Below are positions 38,945-44,991 of a stretch of DNA of 47,170 bases, piece by piece. The notes beneath the pieces are model-generated. The model was not told the DNA's origin. It did no database searches and saw only the letters and a program-made list of their open reading frames with translations. Position numbers and translations under genes: made by a program. Source of the stretch: Eubacteriales bacterium (GTDB taxonomy: Bacteria; Bacillota_A; Clostridia; Christensenellales; Aristaeellaceae); the NCBI GenBank assembly GCA_030528845.1, contig JAUMYC010000002.1, positions 382 to 47,551 of the forward strand, written 5' to 3'. Within the stretch, counting starts at the first letter, position 1, and every line of letters begins with the position of its first letter.

Positions 38945-40612
38945 ATGAAGAAGACTCTCGTTTCTCTTCTGCTGGTCGCCATGCTCGCTCTGACGAGCGT
39001 TGCCGGTCTTGCTGAGGGCCTGAACCTGCCCGAGATCCCGGCCGCATACGACCTCCCCATCGGTGACGGCTCTATCAAGCTGAACGTCTACATGGGCACC
39101 GAATCCGGCTACGAAAAGGCCTATCTCGATTATAGCGAACACGTTGCTATCATCGAATGGGAAAACCGCGTTGGTCTGGACTTTGAGTTCACCCACCCGC
39201 CGCTGAACGATGATGGCACGTTCTTCAACACCACCATCGCTTCCATGAACCTGCCGGACATCTGGGTCACCGGTAGCTTCAACTCCTACTACATGGGCGG
39301 CGTCGAAGGCGCCATCAACGACGGCATCCTCGTCGACCTGAACCCCATGATCGAGCAGTACGGCCACTACTACCTGACCGAAGCTCACAACATGTGGGAT
39401 GCGCAGGCCATGCGTAACTTCATGACCGACTCCGGCATGTTCCGCTTCGGCGCTGCTTCCCAGCGCGTCCCGGTCCTCGGCATGCAGCACACTGGCTTCA
39501 CCGTCCGTGAAGACCTGCTGGACGAAGCCGGCCTGGATATGCCCGAGACCATCGGCCAGTTCACCGACATGCTCCGCGCGTTCAAGGAACTGGGCGTCGA
39601 AGAGCCGCTCGTTTTCGAGAAGCTCTCCTCTTCCTACATCTATGACAACGGCATCCTGACTTCCCACCTGGGCGTCAACTCCAACACCTGGATGCTGGAC
39701 GACGAAGGCAAGGTCACCTATGCCATCATCGAGCCCGAATACAAGGCTTGGATCGAGCTGCTGGCCGGCTGGGCTGCTGAAGGCCTCATCTCCGTTGACT
39801 GCGTCAACCGCAGCCACAGCGATGCTGAAGCTGTTGTGACCTCCGGTCGCGGCGGCGTCGTCGCCTTCGGTAACTGGGAGACTCAGGAAAACATCGCTGT
39901 TGGTAAGGCCGCCGTCGGCGAGGACTTCAACCTCATCGGCATGGGCGTGCTGGCTGCTGACGAAGATTCCGTGGGCGAGCAGTACAACCTCTTCGCCAAC
40001 CCGATCCAGAACGGCACCAACGGCAACTACTACGGCATCTCCACCACCAACAAGTACCCGGTCGAATCCTTCAAGGCTCTGGATTACCTCTACTCCTATG
40101 AAGGCGTCGAGCTGATGGTCTTTGGTCCGGAAACCGCTATCGACCAGCTGCATCCGGAAGATGGCCAGGTCGTGGACATCCACTGGACCAACGAGGACGG
40201 CACCCGCCAGTTCTCCGAGTACATCCTGAACAACTCTGAGCTCGAGTACAACTCCATCCGCTACATCTACACCATCCAGAACCTCTCCACCGAGTACTCC
40301 TCTGAGATGGAATACATGCAGTATGGCGAAGAGTGCAACGCTCAGTGCTGGGAAGCTTGGACTTCCAACTATGACCTCGAGTACAGCCGCCGCATCCCGT
40401 CTCAGATCTCTCTGACTGCTGACGAGGCTTCCAGGCGTACCGAGATCGTCACCAACGTCGAGACCTTCATTTGGGAGAAGATCAACAACATCGTCTTCGG
40501 TAATGATTCCATCGACAATTGGGACGGCTATGTGCAGCAGCTCTACGATCTGGGCATCGAGGAAGCTATCACCATCACCCAGACCGCCGTGGATCGCTAC
40601 TATCTGCGCTAA
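38945..40612 (+). CDS. Sugar ABC transporter extracellular binding protein (LplA type)
   Basis: Family 1 solute-binding protein of the CUT1 class, 555 residues, large as usual for LplA-type proteins. Signal peptide MKKTLVSLLLVAMLALTSV with cleavage near GLAEG; there is no lipobox cysteine, in contrast to the lipoproteins SpoIID and RCC1 in this window. Motifs DIWVTGSFNSYY, FTVREDLLDEAGLDMPET and YGISTTNKYPVE fit the family. Codon use differs from neighbours, with many GCT, GGT and TCC codons, a mark of strong expression. AGGAGGTAA precedes the ATG. The permease genes follow after a 346-base gap that holds a GC hairpin. With GH4 downstream, an alpha-linked oligosaccharide is the likely ligand. 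Confidence 0.9.
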   Translation: MKKTLVSLLLVAMLALTSVAGLAEGLNLPEIPAAYDLPIGDGSIKLNVYMGTESGYEKAYLDYSEHVAIIEWENRVGLDFEFTHPPLNDDGTFFNTTIASMNLPDIWVTGSFNSYYMGGVEGAINDGILVDLNPMIEQYGHYYLTEAHNMWDAQAMRNFMTDSGMFRFGAASQRVPVLGMQHTGFTVREDLLDEAGLDMPETIGQFTDMLRAFKELGVEEPLVFEKLSSSYIYDNGILTSHLGVNSNTWMLDDEGKVTYAIIEPEYKAWIELLAGWAAEGLISVDCVNRSHSDAEAVVTSGRGGVVAFGNWETQENIAVGKAAVGEDFNLIGMGVLAADEDSVGEQYNLFANPIQNGTNGNYYGISTTNKYPVESFKALDYLYSYEGVELMVFGPETAIDQLHPEDGQVVDIHWTNEDGTRQFSEYILNNSELEYNSIRYIYTIQNLSTEYSSEMEYMQYGEECNAQCWEAWTSNYDLEYSRRIPSQISLTADEASRRTEIVTNVETFIWEKINNIVFGNDSIDNWDGYVQQLYDLGIEEAITITQTAVDRYYLR

Positions 40613-40650
40613 TAGCAATCTAATAAGATTCGCTTAACGGCAAACCAAGT

Positions 40651-40680
40651 GCTGGGGCCCGGTTCTCTCCGGGCCCCGGC
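40651..40680 (+). other. GC-rich 3' hairpin after the binding protein gene
   Basis: A 12-bp stem (40651-40662 with 40669-40680) with a 6-base loop and no T-tract. In other importers such hairpins stabilise the binding-protein mRNA so that it exceeds permease mRNA. The remainder of 40613-40958 has an imperfect long-range inverted repeat (near 40780 and 40850-40862, CCATTTC...GGATAT) and a small GGATAT/ATATCC hairpin, and no convincing gene. Confidence 0.65.
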
Positions 40681-40958
40681 ATCATCCGCGCTTGGACCTC
40701 CGGGGCTTTCGCGAACCGGCGTGATTACGCATGAAAGCAGGTGCGCCGCAAAAGGCGACGCCGGCAAAGCCATTTCGGGGATATCGCCTATAGCATGCAA
40801 CGAACGGCCAGCCATAAAAAGGCGGGCTATTTGCGGATATGGAGATATCCGGGAAATGGACAGGTGCAGTCAAGCGCAGAGTTTTCATACGCGATCGCGC
40901 CAGGCTGAGCTTGGCTTCCAAACGGTAAACAGGCAATTCTCGCTTAGGAGGAATTCTT

Positions 40959-41924
40959 ATGAGTCAGACTAAGGCGAATAACCTGCCCGTGCGAGCAGGT
41001 TATAAGGATAAGATCGGCTGGGGCAGGCGTCTTGGCCGCAATATCAAGGAGCATCCGTATCTCTATCTGATGTTCCTGCCCGTCCTTGCATACTACATCA
41101 TCTTCCACTATTGGCCGATGTACGGCATCATCATCGCGTTCAACGATTTCAAGCCCATGAAGGGCATCTTCGGCAGCGAATGGGTCGGTCTGCTGCACTT
41201 CAAGACCTTCCTGACCGGTCCGTTCCTCTGGCGCCTGCTGCGCAACACCCTGCTGATCAACTTCGGCATGCTCGTGTTCGCCTTCCCGCTGCCGATCCTC
41301 TTCGCGCTGGTCCTGAACGAGTGTAAGTCTGTCAAGTTCCGCAAGGTCGTGCAGACTGTCACCTACATGCCCCACTTCGTCTCCTCCGTCGTCGTCTGCT
41401 CCCTGATGCTGATCTTCTGCCGCTCCAACGGCATCATCACCAAGATGCTCGAACCGTTCGGCGTTTTGCAGACGAACCTGTTCTCCGTGCCGGGTTACTT
41501 TAAGACCCTGTACATCTGCATGAACATCTGGCAGGAACTGGGCTGGGATTCCATCATCTTCTTCGCCGCGCTGACGAGCATCGACGCCGCCCTCTACGAG
41601 GCCGCCCGCGTCGACGGCGCCAACCGCTGGCAGCAGATGTGGCATGTTACCCTGCCGGGTATCGCGCCGACCATCACCATCCTGCTGATCATGCGAATCG
41701 GCTCTCTGATGAGCCTCGGTTGGGACAGGATCTACCTGCTCTATTCCGAAATGATCTACGAGACCGCCGACGTTATCTCCACGTACGTCTACCGCATGGG
41801 CCTTGGCCGCATGCAGTATTCCTTCGCAACTGCGGTCGGTCTGATGAACTCTGTCGTCAACATCATTCTGCTGGTCTCGGCAAACGTGGTTTCTTCCAAG
41901 ATTTCCGAGAACAGCCTGTGGTAA
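40959..41924 (+). CDS. Sugar ABC transporter permease, LplB type
   Basis: A 321-residue CUT1 permease with six membrane segments. The N-terminal stretch YLYLMFLPVLAYYIIFHYWPMYG is typical of LplB/YteP. The ATPase-contact EAA motif is EAARVDGANRWQQMWHVTLP. TTAGGAGGAATTC precedes the ATG. It pairs with the next gene 15 bases downstream. No ATPase gene is present; such importers in Firmicutes share a common MsmX-like ATPase encoded elsewhere. Confidence 0.95.
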   Translation: MSQTKANNLPVRAGYKDKIGWGRRLGRNIKEHPYLYLMFLPVLAYYIIFHYWPMYGIIIAFNDFKPMKGIFGSEWVGLLHFKTFLTGPFLWRLLRNTLLINFGMLVFAFPLPILFALVLNECKSVKFRKVVQTVTYMPHFVSSVVVCSLMLIFCRSNGIITKMLEPFGVLQTNLFSVPGYFKTLYICMNIWQELGWDSIIFFAALTSIDAALYEAARVDGANRWQQMWHVTLPGIAPTITILLIMRIGSLMSLGWDRIYLLYSEMIYETADVISTYVYRMGLGRMQYSFATAVGLMNSVVNIILLVSANVVSSKISENSLW

Positions 41925-41939
41925 GGAGGTTGCAAAACA

Positions 41940-42869
41940 ATGGCAAAGACGAATATTGCAGCCGGAAAGATCACGAAGGAAAATCAGATCAAGAATTCCA
42001 TGGGCGATCGCATCGCCAACTTCCTGATCTATTTCTTTATGACTGTTCTGTGCATTATCTGCATCTATCCGCTCTGGTATGCTGCTGTGGCATCCTTCTC
42101 TGACGCCAAGGGCATCCTCGCGAACACCAAGCCGCTGCTGCTGCCGCTGCAGCCGATGACTGTCAACGGCTATGTGCTGGCGGTCAAGAACGTCGGCATC
42201 CCGATCGGTTTCCGCAACACCGTGCTCTACGTTGTCGGCGGTACCGTCGCTTCCCTGCTGGTCACCATGCTGGCCGCCTTCTGCGTGTCGCGTAAGTATT
42301 TCTACATCCGCGGCATCTGCATGAAGCTGATCCTGGTCACCATGTTCTTCTCCGGCGGCATCATCCCGATGTTCTTCGTCGTCAAGTGGGTCGGCATCTA
42401 TGACACCCCCTGGGCGTTCTTCCTGCCGTACCTCGTTTCCACCTACAACCTGATCGTTATGCGAACGTTCTTCATGGGCATACCGGATTCGCTGGAAGAA
42501 GCGGCACTGCTCGACGGCGCGAACGAGATCCAGATCCTCTTCCACGTCGTGCTCCCGCTGTCCACCGCCGTTATCGCCGTTATCGCGATGTACTACGGCG
42601 TTGGCCTGTGGAACAGCTGGTATCCGGCTATGATGTTCATCCGCAACAAGAACTATTGGCCGCTGCAGATGTTCCTGCGCGAAGTCCTGATCCAGGAAGC
42701 CGAAACTTCTCAGGCCAAGGACGTTACCACCATGTCCTCCGAAGCCTTCGACCGCGAACTGGTCAAGTACTGCATGGTCATGATCGCCACTGTGCCGATC
42801 CTGTGCATCTACCCGTTCCTGCAGAAGTACTTCGTCAAGGGCGTCATGGTCGGCGCTATCAAGGGCTGA
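41940..42869 (+). CDS. Sugar ABC transporter permease, YtcP/LplC type
   Basis: A 309-residue CUT1 permease, the second half of the membrane channel. The EAA motif is EEAALLDGANEIQILFHVVL. Early segments YFFMTVLCIICIYPLWYA and SFSDAKGI match LplC/YtcP proteins. GTAAGGAGG lies before the ATG. A strong terminator ends the operon at 42885-42922. Confidence 0.95.
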   Translation: MAKTNIAAGKITKENQIKNSMGDRIANFLIYFFMTVLCIICIYPLWYAAVASFSDAKGILANTKPLLLPLQPMTVNGYVLAVKNVGIPIGFRNTVLYVVGGTVASLLVTMLAAFCVSRKYFYIRGICMKLILVTMFFSGGIIPMFFVVKWVGIYDTPWAFFLPYLVSTYNLIVMRTFFMGIPDSLEEAALLDGANEIQILFHVVLPLSTAVIAVIAMYYGVGLWNSWYPAMMFIRNKNYWPLQMFLREVLIQEAETSQAKDVTTMSSEAFDRELVKYCMVMIATVPILCIYPFLQKYFVKGVMVGAIKG

Positions 42870-42884
42870 TCTACAAAGCCAGAC

Positions 42885-42922
42885 AAAAGGCGACCGGAAT
42901 TTTCCGGTCGCCTTTTCTTGTG
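42885..42922 (+). terminator. Intrinsic terminator of the ABC operon
   Basis: A 13-bp perfect stem AAAAGGCGACCGG/CCGGTCGCCTTTT with a 6-base loop, then TCTTG. Confidence 0.9.
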
Positions 42923-42966
42923 CCCGCGCGCAGGTTTTGAACATTTTGCGGCAGAGGATATAAGTA

Positions 42967-42995
42967 TTGCGCAAAGCGGGCGTTTTTGTTAAAAT
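42967..42995 (+). promoter_or_regulatory. Promoter of the GH4 gene
   Basis: TTGCGC (42967-42972), 17 bases, TAAAAT (42990-42995). Start near 43002, about 55 bases before the ATG. Confidence 0.6.
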
Positions 42996-43016
42996 AGAAA
43001 TGTTGGAAACGAACTT

Positions 43017-43031
43017 CATGCATAATGCATG
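43017..43031. promoter_or_regulatory. CATGCAT-A-ATGCATG operator-like palindrome
   Basis: Perfect 7-bp inverted repeat around a single base, lying about 15-30 bases after the predicted GH4 transcription start. The position suits a repressor roadblock. ATAATGCAT also occurs at the C69 promoter. Confidence 0.45.
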
Positions 43032-43056
43032 ACAAAGTATCGAAAGGAGAACCACT

Positions 43057-44475
43057 ATGCCGAAAATCACCTTTATGGGCGCCGGCTCCACCGTCTTCGC
43101 CAAGAACGTTCTGGGCGACTGCATGATGACCCCCTCTCTTGAGGAGAGCGTGATCGCGTTGTATGACATCGACGAGGCCCGCCTGAACGAATCCGAAGCG
43201 ATGCTGCAGGCCATCAACCGCAACAACGGCTCCAAGGCCAAGATCGAGAAGTATCTGGGCATCCCGAACCGCAAGGACGCTCTGCGCGGCGCGAACTACG
43301 TCGTCAATGCGATCCAGGTCGGCCTGTATGAGCCCTGCACCGTCACCGACTTCGAGATCCCCAAGAAGTACGGCCTGAGGCAGACCATCGCGGATACGCT
43401 GGGCATCGGCGGCATCTTCCGCGCCCTGCGCACCATCCCGGTCATGGTGGATTTCGCCCGCGATATGGAAGAAGTCTGCCCGGACGCGTGGTTCCTGAAC
43501 TACACCAACCCCATGGCCATGCTCACCGGCGCCATGCTGAAGATGACCAACGTCAAGACCGTCGGCCTGTGCCATTCCGTGCAGGTGTGCTGCTCCGGCC
43601 TGCTGCGCGAGCTGAACATGGATTATGACGACACCATCGAATGGAACATCGCCGGCATCAACCACCAGGCGTGGCTGCTCGACGTCAAGAAGGACGGCGT
43701 GGACCTGTATCCCGAGATCAAGCGCCGCGCGCTGCTCAAGAACCAGGGCAAGCTGCCGCAGAAGCCGTGGGAAGAGATCGCCGCGAAGGTGCCGGAAGAG
43801 TACAAGGAGCATCTTGAGCACCTCAAGAAGGCCTATGACCTCTACGAGACCACCGGCAAGCACGGCGACATGGTGCGCCTCGAGCTGATGAACCGCTTCG
43901 GCTATTACATCACCGAGTCCTCCGAGCACAACGCCGAATATACCCCCTACTTCATTAAGGACAAGTATCCGGAGCTGATCGACCGCTGGAACATCCCGCT
44001 GGACGAGTATCCGCGCCGCTGCGTGGAGCAGATCGCCCGCTGGGGCAAGCAGCGTGACGGTCTGGTCAACAACCCGACCCTGACGCACAAGCGCTCCCGC
44101 GAGTATGCCTCCTATATCATGGAAGCCATGGAGACCAACGTGCCCACCAAGATCGGCGGCAACGTGATGAACAACGGCCTGATCACCAACCTGCCGTACA
44201 ACTGCGTTGTTGAAGTGCCCTGCATGGTCGACAAGACCGGCATCAACCCGTGCTACGTCGGCGCTCTGCCGGAGCAGTGCGCGGCCCTCAACCGCACGAA
44301 CATCAACGTGCAGCTGCTGACCATCGAAGCGGCCCGCACCCTGAAGAAGGATTACATCTATCAGGCTGCGCTGCTCGACCCGCACACCTCCTCCGAACTG
44401 TCCATCGATGACATCGTTGCGATGTGCGACGACCTCATCGCTGCGCACGAAGGCTGGCTGCCCGAGTATAAGTAA
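43057..44475 (+). CDS. GH4 alpha-galactosidase/alpha-glucosidase (MelA/AglA-like)
   Basis: NAD- and Mn-dependent glycosidase that works by transient oxidation at C3, 472 residues, cytoplasmic. NAD loop FMGAGSTVF (8-12 core GAGST), NYTNPMAM (N148-P152), metal ligands C172 in GLCHSVQ and H203 in GINHQAW are all present. The CHSV motif marks the non-phosphorylated substrate branch (alpha-galactosidase, alpha-glucosidase or galacturonidase) rather than the 6-phospho enzymes, which fits an ABC rather than a PTS importer next door. GAAAGGAG precedes the ATG. Own promoter and terminator. Confidence 0.93.
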   Translation: MPKITFMGAGSTVFAKNVLGDCMMTPSLEESVIALYDIDEARLNESEAMLQAINRNNGSKAKIEKYLGIPNRKDALRGANYVVNAIQVGLYEPCTVTDFEIPKKYGLRQTIADTLGIGGIFRALRTIPVMVDFARDMEEVCPDAWFLNYTNPMAMLTGAMLKMTNVKTVGLCHSVQVCCSGLLRELNMDYDDTIEWNIAGINHQAWLLDVKKDGVDLYPEIKRRALLKNQGKLPQKPWEEIAAKVPEEYKEHLEHLKKAYDLYETTGKHGDMVRLELMNRFGYYITESSEHNAEYTPYFIKDKYPELIDRWNIPLDEYPRRCVEQIARWGKQRDGLVNNPTLTHKRSREYASYIMEAMETNVPTKIGGNVMNNGLITNLPYNCVVEVPCMVDKTGINPCYVGALPEQCAALNRTNINVQLLTIEAARTLKKDYIYQAALLDPHTSSELSIDDIVAMCDDLIAAHEGWLPEYK

Positions 44476-44492
44476 GAAGCGATTTTCGCATA

Positions 44493-44528
44493 AAAAAGCG
44501 CCTTCCCGGAATCGGGAGGGCGCTTTTT
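44493..44528 (+). terminator. Intrinsic terminator of the GH4 gene
   Basis: Stem AAAAAGCGCC-TTCCCG with CGGGAG-GGCGCTTTTT, 4-base loop. T-run is in the distal arm. Confidence 0.85.
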
Positions 44529-44540
44529 CATTGGGTTCGG

Positions 44541-44955
44541 GGGCTGCCCGCGCGCGAAGGTAAGCAGACGGAGGAAGGTTTGCGCCCACGCGAGAAAGGT
44601 CGGGCGCTGCGATGGAGGGCGAAGCGGTCAGTCGGGGTTGATTGGGCGAAGAGGTTGAGCGACGGGGCGCTGCGGAAGGTCGGCGGTTCGAGAAGAGGGG
44701 GGGCTGCCCGCGCGCGCAGGAGAGCGGGAGGAGGGAGGCTTGCGCCCGCGCGAGAAGGGCCGTGCGCTGCGGTGGAGGGAGAAGCGGTCAGTCGGGGTTG
44801 ATCGGGCGAAGAGGTTGAGCGACGGGGCACGGCGGAAGGTCGGCGGTTCGAGAAGAGAGGGGCTGCCCGCGCGCGCAGGAAAGCAGACGGGGGGAGGCTT
44901 GCGCCCGCGCGAGAAGGGCAGGCGCTGCGATGGAGGGCGAAGCGGTCGACTCGCG
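44541..44955. repeat. Tandem repeat of about 160 bp, two full copies and a partial third
   Basis: Copies start at 44541 (160 bp), 44701 (159 bp) and 44860 (about 95 bp), each beginning GGGCTGCCCGCGCGCG. The plus strand is purine-rich. The one-base length difference shifts the reading frame between copies, and neither strand has a ribosome site, so it is most likely non-coding. It fills the gap between the GH4 terminator and the helicase gene; no other feature is seen in 44529-44991. Confidence 0.85.
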
Positions 44956-44991
44956 TTGTTTGCGCGATGAGGCCTTAGGCGAATGCTTCGG

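Noticed and set aside
40613..40958. A small gene between the ABC binding protein and permease genes (an open frame at 40649-40972)
   Set aside because: No ribosome site, overlaps the permease ribosome site and the 3' hairpin, and its composition is unlike a protein.
40944..43274. 776-codon minus-strand open frame across the ABC permease genes
   Set aside because: It covers two well-defined permeases and a terminator, has no ribosome site, and its composition (Asp, His, Gln-rich) is that of an antisense frame.
44680..44700. GGTTCGA in each 160-bp repeat looks like a tRNA T-loop
   Set aside because: There is no matching acceptor stem, anticodon arm or CCA; the motif is isolated.
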